A stretch of DNA of 64,000 nucleotides. It comes from Prevotella sp. (GTDB lineage: Bacteria > Bacteroidota > Bacteroidia > Bacteroidales > Bacteroidaceae). The stretch spans positions 84,972 to 148,971 of the forward strand of contig JALEKD010000032.1 in NCBI GenBank assembly GCA_022769285.1, written 5' to 3'. The notes beneath the pieces were generated by a model. That model did not search any database. It was not told where the DNA came from and worked only from the letters and a program-made list of their open reading frames with translations. The position numbers and the translations under genes were made by a program. This document shows, piece by piece, positions 53,854 to 62,190 of this stretch. The first letter of the stretch is position 1. The number at the start of each line of letters is the position of its first letter.

Positions 53854-56172
53854 TCAGCGGGCAGGCGGACAACTGGCCTGAGCGCTACCCCAGTGCTCGT
53901 TGGGACAGCTGCCCATCTCGAATACCAGTGTGCCGCCGGCGGCTATGTCGGCATGGCTGAGGTAGTTGAGGTCGTACGGACGGCCGTTGAGGCGGGCGCT
54001 CTGTATATAGATGTTCTGGTCCGACGCGCCATGGGCCACAATGGTGAAGCGCTTGCCGCTGGCCATGTGCAGGGTGGCGCTGCCAAACGAGGGACTGGCC
54101 AGGACGTAGTAGCCGCTACCCGGACATACGGGGTAGAAGCCCAAGGCCGAGAAGATGTACCACGCAGCCATCTGGCCGGCATCGTCATTGCCCGACAGGC
54201 CGTCGGGGCCCAGCCCGTACTCAGTATCCATCAGGTGGCGCACACGCTGGGCCGACAGCCAGGGCTTGCCCACGTAGTTGTAGAGGTAAGCTATGTGGTG
54301 GCTGGGCTCGTTGCCGTGCCACATGCGGTGGGCGGTAAACATGGAGTCGAGGCGGAGCAGGTACTCATGGCGGCCACCCATGCAGTCGAACAGGCCGTAC
54401 ACGTCGTGAGGCACAAACCAGCTGTACTGGCATGGGTTGCCCTCGGTGATGAACGACTGACCCTGGTCGGGACGCTTGCCCGTAATGAACGAGCCGTCGG
54501 CGTGGCGCCCCATGACGTAGCCTATACGCGGGTCGAACACATTGCGATAGTTCTTGGACCGTGCGTACAGGCTGTCGGCCACCGCCTGGTGTCCCAGGGC
54601 TTCGGCCAGCCGCGCCACGCAGTAGTCGGCATAGGCATACTCCAGTGTCCGGCTCACCTGTTCGCGCTGGTGGAAAGCCTCGCGCACCGGGTCTTCTAAC
54701 GGGATGTACCCATATTTTATATAAGAGGTAAGGGCGCGACGGCCCTTGCCGTCTTTGTAATCGTCAAATGAGGCCGGCTGCTGATAGGCGTTCTTGAGCA
54801 GCGCCTCGTAAGCTGTCTGCACGTCAAAGTTGCGTATCCCCTTGATATAGGCGTCGGCAAAGAGCGACGCGCAGGGGTCGCCTATCATCTCAGAGGTATA
54901 GCTGTTCCATGCCGGGAAGATGGGCAGCCATCCCCCCTGCCTGTACTTGTCTACCAGCGACTGCATCATGTGGCCCGACTGCTGCGGGTAGAGTATGCTC
55001 AGCAGCGGATGCAGGGCACGGAAAGTGTCCCACAGGCTATAGCCGTCGTAGTACACCCCATCGGTGTGCATGATGTGCTTGCCGCCACCAAAGGAGGGGT
55101 AGCGGCCGTCAACATCGTTGAACATACTGGGCAAGAAGGAAGCGTGGTAGAGTGAGGTGTAGAACTTGACCTTGTCGCGGTCGGTGGCGCCGCTAACGGT
55201 GATGGCGGCCAGGCGCTTCTCCCAGATACGGGTAAGGTTGCGGCGCACCTGGTCGAAGTTCCAGTGAGGGCACTCCTGCTCTATATTGCGCCGGGCACCG
55301 CGCAGGTCACAGTACGAGTTGCCCACCTTGACAAGCACCTGCTCGCCAGCCTTGACGGTGAACGACATGTAGTAGAGCTGGCGGTTGCCCTCGGTCTTTC
55401 TGACGTGGCTCACCCCATCGGTCTTGTTGACCAGCACGAGGTAGTGGGCGGCAAATCCGGCGCGCTGGCCGCTGCCCTGGTACAGACGGTGTACCTGGTT
55501 GCTTACCGATACCTCGCTGTAGCGCTGCTTACCCAGGCTCATCTGGCCGTAGCCCTCGATGGCGGCATCGTTATAGTCGCTGTTGGGGGTGACGAGGATG
55601 TAGGCCCGGCCGCTCTTGTTAAAGGTGAGGCGGAAGATGCCCGTGCGGGCCGTGGCCGTCAGCTCTACCTTGATGGTGCCTCCGTAGAGGTCCATGGCCA
55701 GGTAGTCGGGCCGGTGGGTCATGCCGGCCATGGTGAAGGCCGATGTGCGGCGGGCGGGCGACGACGGCACCGAGTCCATCATGGGCATGATGGTGAGCGA
55801 ACCGTAGTCCTGGGTGTTGCTGCCATTCATCCAGTGCGAACAGCGGAAACCCTGCAACTGGCCCACGACATCGCCCTGCTGGCCGGAGCCACCTTTAGCA
55901 TCGCCCCCATTGTCATGGGGCGCATAGAACGGGCATACACCGCGGCGCTCCGTGGCCTCGGTCTGCGGTGTCCAAGCGTTCATGCCGTTAGGCACCAGCA
56001 CGGCGGGCATACACTGGCCCTTGGCCTCATTGCCTGGGCTCCAGCGCCCCTTGAAAGCGCCTGTGCCTATGTGGGTGTTGACATACTGGATGAGCGAGGG
56101 GCGCGCCACCATCAAGGTGGGCACCGCGCAGAGCAGGAACAGGAGTCCCTGCAACCGGTTGACTTGTTTCAT
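53854..56172 (-). CDS. GH92-family alpha-1,2-mannosidase
   Basis: 772 residues. Start ATG 56172 gives a signal peptide (MKQVNRLQGLLFLLCAVPTL, cleaved near MVA); the longer frame is rejected. The N-terminal beta-sandwich begins SLIQYVNTHIGTGAFKGRWS; the catalytic (alpha/alpha)6 barrel contains DGYSLWDTFRALHPLLSILY, GWLPIFPAWNSYTSEMIGDP, WHGNEPSHHIAYLYNY and GLSGNDDAGQMAAWYIFSAL with GFYPVCPGS, the calcium and catalytic motifs of GH92. These calcium-dependent enzymes trim mannose from N-glycans or yeast mannan. No SusCD pair or other glycosidase is nearby, so the gene is a stand-alone glycan enzyme. It is 49 bp downstream of sufS. Confidence 0.95.
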   Translation of the reverse strand: MKQVNRLQGLLFLLCAVPTLMVARPSLIQYVNTHIGTGAFKGRWSPGNEAKGQCMPAVLVPNGMNAWTPQTEATERRGVCPFYAPHDNGGDAKGGSGQQGDVVGQLQGFRCSHWMNGSNTQDYGSLTIMPMMDSVPSSPARRTSAFTMAGMTHRPDYLAMDLYGGTIKVELTATARTGIFRLTFNKSGRAYILVTPNSDYNDAAIEGYGQMSLGKQRYSEVSVSNQVHRLYQGSGQRAGFAAHYLVLVNKTDGVSHVRKTEGNRQLYYMSFTVKAGEQVLVKVGNSYCDLRGARRNIEQECPHWNFDQVRRNLTRIWEKRLAAITVSGATDRDKVKFYTSLYHASFLPSMFNDVDGRYPSFGGGKHIMHTDGVYYDGYSLWDTFRALHPLLSILYPQQSGHMMQSLVDKYRQGGWLPIFPAWNSYTSEMIGDPCASLFADAYIKGIRNFDVQTAYEALLKNAYQQPASFDDYKDGKGRRALTSYIKYGYIPLEDPVREAFHQREQVSRTLEYAYADYCVARLAEALGHQAVADSLYARSKNYRNVFDPRIGYVMGRHADGSFITGKRPDQGQSFITEGNPCQYSWFVPHDVYGLFDCMGGRHEYLLRLDSMFTAHRMWHGNEPSHHIAYLYNYVGKPWLSAQRVRHLMDTEYGLGPDGLSGNDDAGQMAAWYIFSALGFYPVCPGSGYYVLASPSFGSATLHMASGKRFTIVAHGASDQNIYIQSARLNGRPYDLNYLSHADIAAGGTLVFEMGSCPNEHWGSAQASCPPAR

Positions 56173-56221
56173 AGTAGGTATGGTGTTAAATAGATGAGTA
56201 CTAAGGGTGGCCAGGCGGCTG

Positions 56222-57436
56222 TCAGAACATACGGGCCACGCGCTCGATGCCCTCAGCCAGTACGTCGACCTCGGCACGGGTATTGTACAGACCAAAGGAG
56301 GCACGCACGGTACCAAGGATGCCCAGGCGGTCTATGAGGGGCTGGGCACAGTGGTGACCAGTACGCACGGCGATGCCCAGATGGTCCAGGAGGGTACCCA
56401 TGTCCATGTGGTGTATCTGGCCCACCAGGAAACTAATAACAGCGTCCTTGTCGGGAGCGCAGCCAAAGATGCGCATGCCAGGAATGGCGCCCAGGCGCCC
56501 CATGGCGTAGCGCGTCAGGTCGTGTTCGTGCTGGTAGATGTTGTCCATGCCTAATTGCTCCATGTAGTTGATGGCCTTGGCCAGTCCGTTGGTGGCGATA
56601 TAGTCAGGAGTACCGGCCTCGAACTTGAGGGGAGGCCGCTCGAAGGTAGTGTGGTCAAAGCTGACGTTCTCTATCATCTCGCCGCCACCCTGATAGGGAG
56701 GCAGGCGGTCCAGCCAGTCTTCCTTGCCATAGAGTACACCCACGCCGGTGGGGCCATACATCTTGTGGCCACTGAAGGCAAAGAAGTCGCAGTCCATCTG
56801 CTGTACGTCGATGGGCATGTGGGGCGCGCTCTGGGCCCCGTCGACCATCACAGGCACGCCGTGGGCATGGGCTATGCTGATAATCTGCTTCACGGGGTTT
56901 ACCGTGCCCAGCACATTGCTGACATGGCACACGCTGACGATGCGCGTACGGGGCGTAAAGAGACGCTCGTACTCGTCCATGAGCAGCTCGCCACGGTCGT
57001 TCATGGGGATGACGCGCAGCCTGATGCCCCGCTTCTGCGCCTGGAGCTGCCAGGGCACTATATTGGAGTGGTGCTCCATGACCGAGACGATGACCTCGTC
57101 GCCCTCGTGCATGAAAGCTTCGGTAAAGGACGATGCCACGAGGTTGAGACCCTCGGTGGTGCCGCGGGTGAACACTATCTCGGACGTCGAGGCGGCATGG
57201 ATAAAGCTGCGCACCGTCTCGCGGGCGGCCTCGTGCAGCTCGGTGGCCTGCTGCGACATCCAGTGTACGCCACGGTGTACGTTGGAGTTGACGTTAAGGT
57301 ACTCATCGCGCATGGCATCGAGTACACACAGGGGTTTCTGGGTGGTGGCGCCGTTGTCTAAGTACACCAACGGCTTATTGTAGATGGTGCGGCCGAGGAT
57401 GGGAAAGTCGGCCCGCACCTTATCAATATCATACAT
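56222..57436 (-). CDS. sufS: Cysteine desulfurase SufS
   Basis: 404 residues. PLP enzyme that takes sulfur from cysteine for Fe-S assembly. Internal PLP lysine K225 in DFFAFSGHKMYGPTGVGVL, persulfide Cys363 in RTGHHCAQPL, EHHSNIVPW and VMVDGAQSAPH complete the site. Start ATG 57436 (MYDIDKVRADFPILG) lies 4 bp after the sufD stop; the longer frame into sufD is rejected. Last gene of the suf operon. No SufE or SufU sulfur acceptor is in the window. Confidence 0.97.
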   Translation of the reverse strand: MYDIDKVRADFPILGRTIYNKPLVYLDNGATTQKPLCVLDAMRDEYLNVNSNVHRGVHWMSQQATELHEAARETVRSFIHAASTSEIVFTRGTTEGLNLVASSFTEAFMHEGDEVIVSVMEHHSNIVPWQLQAQKRGIRLRVIPMNDRGELLMDEYERLFTPRTRIVSVCHVSNVLGTVNPVKQIISIAHAHGVPVMVDGAQSAPHMPIDVQQMDCDFFAFSGHKMYGPTGVGVLYGKEDWLDRLPPYQGGGEMIENVSFDHTTFERPPLKFEAGTPDYIATNGLAKAINYMEQLGMDNIYQHEHDLTRYAMGRLGAIPGMRIFGCAPDKDAVISFLVGQIHHMDMGTLLDHLGIAVRTGHHCAQPLIDRLGILGTVRASFGLYNTRAEVDVLAEGIERVARMF

Positions 57437-57440
57437 AGGC

Positions 57441-58784
57441 TTACTTACATAGTTTACAACCTTCGCACTTGTTAAGTTCGCCGCGGAAACGCTTCTCGAC
57501 AAGATAGTGGAGACGATCCTTGAGCGGTTCGAGCTGGATAGTGTCAATAACCTCATTGATAAAGGCAAATTCGAGTAAGAGGCGGGCCTCCTCAAGGCCG
57601 ATGCCGCGCTGGCGCATGTAGAAGAGGGCCGCATCGTTGAGCTGGCCCACCGTACTGCCGTGGGCACACTTCACGTCATCGGCGTAAATCTCAAGCATGG
57701 GCTGGGTAAACATGCGGGCAGTACGGGTGGCGCAGAGGTTCTGGTTAGTTTCCTGCGAGATGGTCTTCTGGGCACCGTGGCGCACCAGGACACGACCGGC
57801 GAAGGCACCCACAGCCTCGCCGTCGAGGACATACTTGTACAGTTCGTTGCTGGTACAGTGGCCCACCTGATGGTCTATGAGCGTGTTGTTATCTACATGC
57901 TGTGTCTTGTCTGCTATCACGCAGCCGTTGCAGCGGCACTCGCCCCCCTCGCCCTTAAAGGTCAGGTCCAAGTGGTTGCAGGTAACGCCGTTGTGCAGAG
58001 TTATCACATTGTGGTTAACGCGGCTGTTGGCCTGCTGCTCTATATACACGTTGCTGGTGCGGGTGTTGCGTATGTGGGTCTCTTCCAGGCAGTAGAGATC
58101 CAGGCTGGCGTTGTCGCCCACGTAAGCCTCTATCACCTGGGTAGCCAGGAAACGGCGGTCGTCGGCAGCATGGTCGCAGAAGAGGAAGCGGGCCTCAGCG
58201 CCCTGTCCGATGACCATGAGGACACGGCGGTTGACCATCAGATCGACGTCGGAGCGCAGGATGTTGATGACCTGTACGGTGCGCTCCATCCTCACGTTCT
58301 TAGGCACGTAAATAAACAGGCCGTCCTGGGCCAGCATGGTGTTGAGGGCGGTAAGGGCGTCGGTAGCCGTGGGGGCTATGCGACCATAGTAGGGTTCTAC
58401 CAGTTCGGGATGGGTGACAGCCACATGGCTCAGAGAGTCGATGATGACACCCTCGGGCAGGTGTACCTGTGGCAACTGCTTGGAATAGAAGCTATCGTTG
58501 ATGACAAAATAGAGGGAAGTACTCAGGTTGGGCACATCGCACTTGAATACGTCGTAGGGATCTACCGGTATGTCCAGGCGGTTAAGGTTTAGCCCGTAGT
58601 CGGGTTCAAACAGCTTGGCAATGTCGGTATATCTGTAGCGCTCTACCTTGCGCGTGGGAAAGCTGAGCCGCTTAAAGTCGGCAAAGGCCGCCTCGCGCAG
58701 GCGGTTCATCACGGGGGCCGAGTGGGTGTTAATCATCTCGGCACACGTTGTGTACAGATCTATATACTGTTGTTCGCTTTTCAT
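57441..58784 (-). CDS. sufD: Fe-S cluster assembly protein SufD
   Basis: 447 residues. Scaffold partner in the SufBC2D complex. Family features: FPTRKVERYRYTDI near the N-terminus and the right-handed beta-helix core ending with GHCTSNELYKYVLDGEAVGAFAGRVLV and CAHGSTVGQLNDAALFYMRQRGI (quoted in part), plus AFINEVIDTI. The C-terminus NKCEGCKLCK holds three cysteines, an unusual tail. It is 20 bp downstream of sufC. Confidence 0.95.
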   Translation of the reverse strand: MKSEQQYIDLYTTCAEMINTHSAPVMNRLREAAFADFKRLSFPTRKVERYRYTDIAKLFEPDYGLNLNRLDIPVDPYDVFKCDVPNLSTSLYFVINDSFYSKQLPQVHLPEGVIIDSLSHVAVTHPELVEPYYGRIAPTATDALTALNTMLAQDGLFIYVPKNVRMERTVQVINILRSDVDLMVNRRVLMVIGQGAEARFLFCDHAADDRRFLATQVIEAYVGDNASLDLYCLEETHIRNTRTSNVYIEQQANSRVNHNVITLHNGVTCNHLDLTFKGEGGECRCNGCVIADKTQHVDNNTLIDHQVGHCTSNELYKYVLDGEAVGAFAGRVLVRHGAQKTISQETNQNLCATRTARMFTQPMLEIYADDVKCAHGSTVGQLNDAALFYMRQRGIGLEEARLLLEFAFINEVIDTIQLEPLKDRLHYLVEKRFRGELNKCEGCKLCK

Positions 58785-58804
58785 AATTAAGGGGTATTAC
58801 GGGC

Positions 58805-59563
58805 TTACTCTTCGTTATCGGCCTCGGCCTTGATCCAGTCGTAGCCGCGCTGTTCTATCTCCTTGGCCAGCTCAGGGCCGGCAGTCTTGACGATGCGGCC
58901 CTTGTAGAGTACGTGCACCACGTTGGGGCGTATCATGTCGAGCAGTCGCTCGTAGTGGGTGATGACGATGGCCGACCTCTCGGGGGTGTGCATCTTGTTG
59001 ACACCGTCGGCCACAATGCGCATGGCATCCACGTCCAGACCCGAGTCGGTCTCGTCGAGTATGCTGAGCTTAGGCTCGAGCATAGCCATCTGGAATATCT
59101 CGTTGCGTTTCTTCTCTCCGCCCGAGAAGCCCTCGTTTACACTTCTGTGAGCCAACTTGCTGTCCAGCTCTACTATCTTGCGTTTCTCGCGCATCAGCTT
59201 GATAAACTCGCTGGCGTTGAGTGGCTCCAGGCCCTGGTACTCGCGCTTAGCGTTGACGGCCGCCTTCATAAAGTTGGTCATCGATACGCCCGGAATCTCT
59301 ACCGGATACTGGAAAGAGAGGAACAGTCCCTCGCGGGCGCGGTCCTCGGGCTTCATGGCGAGCAGATCCTTGCCGTTGAAGATGGCCTCGCCCTCGGTAA
59401 CGGTGTAGAACGGATTGCCTGTGAGCACTGCGCTCAGCGTCGACTTGCCCGAGCCATTAGGGCCCATGATGGCATGTATCTCACCGTCGGCTATGGTGAG
59501 GTTAATGCCTCTCAGTATTTCTTTTCCTGCAATGGTGGCATGCAGATTTTTTACCTCTAACAT
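58805..59563 (-). CDS. sufC: Fe-S cluster assembly ATPase SufC
   Basis: 252 residues, ABC-type ATPase of the SufBCD scaffold. Walker A GPNGSGKST (residues 34-42), Q loop FLSFQYPVEIPG with the SufC-specific Q/YP, signature NEGFSGGEKKRNEI, Walker B LSILDETDSGLDVDAM and VITHYERLL H loop. The SufC hallmark FSGGEKKRNEI is exact. It follows the outer-membrane-barrel gene by 26 bp. Confidence 0.97.
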   Translation of the reverse strand: MLEVKNLHATIAGKEILRGINLTIADGEIHAIMGPNGSGKSTLSAVLTGNPFYTVTEGEAIFNGKDLLAMKPEDRAREGLFLSFQYPVEIPGVSMTNFMKAAVNAKREYQGLEPLNASEFIKLMREKRKIVELDSKLAHRSVNEGFSGGEKKRNEIFQMAMLEPKLSILDETDSGLDVDAMRIVADGVNKMHTPERSAIVITHYERLLDMIRPNVVHVLYKGRIVKTAGPELAKEIEQRGYDWIKAEADNEE

Positions 59564-59589
59564 ATCTTGTAATTATATCTATATGATTA

Positions 59590-60360
59590 TTAATACGAAT
59601 CGAGTATTCCCTGGAGTAGTCCGCGGCTGTCGCCCTCAGTAAAGTGGAAAGGGAAGTCCACTTTAAGCCCCATGGAGAAAATATGGCGGTGTATCTGACC
59701 ATGATAGACGGTAGTTCCGCCCCCTCTGTTGCCGGTATAGACAGCGTGGTTGTGCGAGCCGAACCCAAGGCGGAAACCATACTGAACCTGGAGGGCTATA
59801 TGGCTGAAGATGTAGACATCGGCACCCACTACGGGGCCGGCGCTGAAGCGGGGCGTGCGGGTCTGACCACTGATGTGATACTGGTAGTGCTCCAGCGACA
59901 TCGTGACGTCGCTGTCCAGGTTGCCGTGCTCAGCATCTACCGCCCAGAGCACATCGGCACCCACGTAGGGCTGTACCCACCAGTCGGTGGGGGCAGGGCG
60001 CCATCGGCCGCCGACCATCAGCTGGTTCAGGTCATAATTGGCATCACCCTTGAGATAACTTATCTCCTCGTGCTCATAACCTGCCTTGACGCTCCACTGA
60101 CTTCCTGGTACATAATACTCGACGTGCAGACTGGTGAGCATGCCTGTCTGAGTGGCAGATCCTATGCGGTACAGAGGGGTGTTGCCACCCGAGCGATGGG
60201 CACTGATGGTGGCATTGCCGCCGATACTGGCATCAACGGACCAGCGGGCCTGCGAGTCGTCCTTGTACTCGCTGTTGCGTTTGTAGCGGTATGTGTCCTG
60301 TGCGGCCACCTGTCCTACCGTCACCAGGGCCGCTATCATTGTCAATATAAGTCGATACAT
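59590..60360 (-). CDS. Predicted outer-membrane beta-barrel protein within the suf operon
   Basis: 256 residues. Signal peptide MYRLILTMIAALVTVGQVAA. The rest has repeated amphipathic strands and aromatic belts (RWSVDASIGGNATISAHRSG, LTSLHVEYYVPGSQWSVKAG, PYVGADVLWAVDAEHGN, IALQVQYGFRLGFGSHNH), a barrel of about ten strands. Function unknown; it may not be related to Fe-S assembly. It starts one base after the methyltransferase stop, i.e. one base after the duplicated sufB end, which suggests the ancestral order sufB, this gene, sufC. Confidence 0.8.
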   Translation of the reverse strand: MYRLILTMIAALVTVGQVAAQDTYRYKRNSEYKDDSQARWSVDASIGGNATISAHRSGGNTPLYRIGSATQTGMLTSLHVEYYVPGSQWSVKAGYEHEEISYLKGDANYDLNQLMVGGRWRPAPTDWWVQPYVGADVLWAVDAEHGNLDSDVTMSLEHYQYHISGQTRTPRFSAGPVVGADVYIFSHIALQVQYGFRLGFGSHNHAVYTGNRGGGTTVYHGQIHRHIFSMGLKVDFPFHFTEGDSRGLLQGILDSY

Positions 60361-60361
60361 A

Positions 60362-60421
60362 TTATCCTACAGTTCCTTCGAGTGATACACTGAGCAGCTT
60401 CTGCGCCTCTACGGCAAACTC
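60362..60421 (-). repeat. 60-bp direct repeat of the sufB 3' end, copy at the methyltransferase end
   Basis: Identical over 60 bp to 62131-62190. It encodes exactly the last 19 codons and stop of SufB. Here it is read in the same frame as the end of the methyltransferase. Bases on both sides (60361, 60422) differ from those flanking the other copy. Confidence 0.95.
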
Positions 60422-60997
60422 TAAAGCCGGCTCTTTCTTGTTAATACCTATTTTCTTGTCATGTAAAGTAGATATATCTACCGTTGCTCCATATTCTAAA
60501 AAGTGCTCCAAAAAACGTTCCTTCTCTCTTCCCCAATAGATTAAGCAGCAAGCCATGGGCGCGCCCTTGCCAGTATCTTGCCCATTCTCCAGGAAACGGA
60601 GCCTGGTGTCGTACAGGAAACATATCGCGGTGGCTTGCCCGAACACGTAGTTCTTCCAGTGCCCGGTATTGGGTGCTACGGGCACCAAGGCGATGACCTC
60701 GGCATCATACTTGATGTGACTTTCCACGCATTTTGCCAACCAGTCTTTAATCGTTGTCCCTCTCTGCCGGTCTGCTCCATACGGTGGGTTTACATAAATG
60801 GTCTTGCAGTTCCATATCTCTTTCAACCCATCGTTCAATGGAAGCAGAAATTCTGTGTCTGCATGGACGATAGAATATTCATTGGAGCAGGGATCCAGCC
60901 CGATGTGCCCATGCCAAAATCGCTTTATGGCATTGACATATTTAGGAGGAGTACCCCAACTTTGACTCATAGTGTTAACATGCCTTCCTGCTGTCAT
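60362..60997 (-). CDS. DNA N6-adenine methyltransferase with SufB-derived C-terminus
   Basis: 211 residues. The core matches the phage-type Dam/DNA N-6-adenine-methyltransferase family: SQSWGTPPKYVNAIKRF, HIGLDPCSNEYS (D35) and TIYVNPPYGADRQRG (NPPY, residues 70-73), then WLAKCVESH and ATAICFLYDTRLRF. Residues 193-211 ([19 protein letters not shown]) are identical to the SufB C-terminus because the frame runs into the duplicated 60-bp sequence, so the native end has been replaced. ATG 60997 overlaps the stop of the preceding endonuclease gene (ATGA). It presumably protects host DNA against that nuclease. Recognition sequence unknown. More AT-rich than the suf genes. Confidence 0.85.
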   Translation of the reverse strand: MTAGRHVNTMSQSWGTPPKYVNAIKRFWHGHIGLDPCSNEYSIVHADTEFLLPLNDGLKEIWNCKTIYVNPPYGADRQRGTTIKDWLAKCVESHIKYDAEVIALVPVAPNTGHWKNYVFGQATAICFLYDTRLRFLENGQDTGKGAPMACCLIYWGREKERFLEHFLEYGATVDISTLHDKKIGINKKEPALEFAVEAQKLLSVSLEGTVG

Positions 60998-62097
60998 ACA
61001 TTTTCCTCCCAGTTCTTGTTAGTCAATCTAATCAGTGACGTTCTAAGATTTGTTATATCTTGCTGGTCTGGTGTTATCACATTAAACCAATTTTCTATCT
61101 GTGCTCTGTTCCTGTGGAAGAAATCGCACAAGGCACTATGCGCGTCTATATTTATTTTAGTCTTTGTGAAGACATTCTCCTTTTTCCCTTCTTGATAGCT
61201 TGCGATAAAGGCTTCTCTTACTGCTTGGTACTGTGGCTCTGGGGCAAGAAGCAGGGAGGTGACAAACTCGGCCAGCCCTGCATCTGTTAAGAACAGAAGC
61301 CAATCGTATGAGTTGGCCAGCACTTTCATCTCTTTATTCTTATTCTCCGCGGAAAACCAATTACCATGATTGCTGACAACTCCGATGGACAGGATGAAGT
61401 CGCGCAGTGGAGTGTCGTTGGCTATTACTTCCTCCAGGAGCTGCTGATAGGGTTTTATCAGAGGGACATTATTTTGGTAGACAAGACCATACCGTTGACC
61501 GCCTACCCATATCTTCTGTAGGGAAGAGGTCATTTGAGCTACATAGGCACCTTGCTTTGCCTTTTCTATGGTCTGCGGCCCCTTCTTGAGACCCTCCTCT
61601 ACACCTACTCGCTTACATTCGACCATGGCAAATGGAGTGTTTCGTTGCAGGGCAACATGAATACCGTCTTCATACAGGTTGGCAACTAACAACTCATCCT
61701 GGTTTTCGGCCAAAAGGCATGAGTTTCGTAAAATATGGTTGGCGTCTAAAAGTCTGTTGCTGTTCTTCCGTTCAAAGGGAGCAACCATATCTTCACTCAG
61801 ACACTTTATTATTTTGGAAGAGGTTATAGGGAGACCATCCGCAGTTACCTTTGAAAGTCTTAGAACTGGATGCAAAGTAAATTCGACATGGTGTAGAATT
61901 TCCTTGTCACCAAATTCGGGAAGCCCTCTCTCAATAGCTATGTTATCGGACACCCCCCACTCTCTGAGCAAATAATAAGTTATTAGCTCTACGATAGTCC
62001 CCAGCGCTCTACCAGCAGCCTTCTTGGCATCTTTGGTATGCGCGAAAACGGTATCTTTAAGCGTGTTTTGTAAAGTGTCTATTGATTGATAACTCAT
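60994..62097 (-). CDS. Putative type II restriction endonuclease (PD-(D/E)XK)
   Basis: 367 residues, no signal or membrane segment. A nuclease-like core is visible: D144 in NLYEDGIHVAL and, 15 residues later, E160-x-K162 in PFAMVECKRVGVEEG, the spacing and strand pattern of PD-(D/E)XK enzymes; KKGPQTIEKAKQGAYVAQ follows. The N-terminal third (TKDAKKAAGRALGTIVELIT, LREWGVSDNIAIERGLPEFG) also resembles restriction enzymes of this type. Translational coupling to an adenine methyltransferase makes a restriction role likely. No exact subtype or site is recognised. It begins 33 nt after the sufB stop. The AT-rich composition contrasts with suf genes and supports recent acquisition. Confidence 0.7.
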   Translation of the reverse strand: MSYQSIDTLQNTLKDTVFAHTKDAKKAAGRALGTIVELITYYLLREWGVSDNIAIERGLPEFGDKEILHHVEFTLHPVLRLSKVTADGLPITSSKIIKCLSEDMVAPFERKNSNRLLDANHILRNSCLLAENQDELLVANLYEDGIHVALQRNTPFAMVECKRVGVEEGLKKGPQTIEKAKQGAYVAQMTSSLQKIWVGGQRYGLVYQNNVPLIKPYQQLLEEVIANDTPLRDFILSIGVVSNHGNWFSAENKNKEMKVLANSYDWLLFLTDAGLAEFVTSLLLAPEPQYQAVREAFIASYQEGKKENVFTKTKINIDAHSALCDFFHRNRAQIENWFNVITPDQQDITNLRTSLIRLTNKNWEENV

Positions 62098-62130
62098 AGC
62101 CCTTATATTGATATTTTAGATAACTCTGAT

Positions 62131-62190
62131 TTATCCTACAGTTCCTTCGAGTGATACACTGAGCAGCTTCTGCGCCTCTACGGCAAACTC
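62131..62190 (-). repeat. 60-bp direct repeat of the sufB 3' end, copy at sufB
   Basis: The last 19 codons and stop of sufB, identical to 60362-60421. The two copies bracket 1709 bp holding the endonuclease and methyltransferase genes. Confidence 0.95.
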
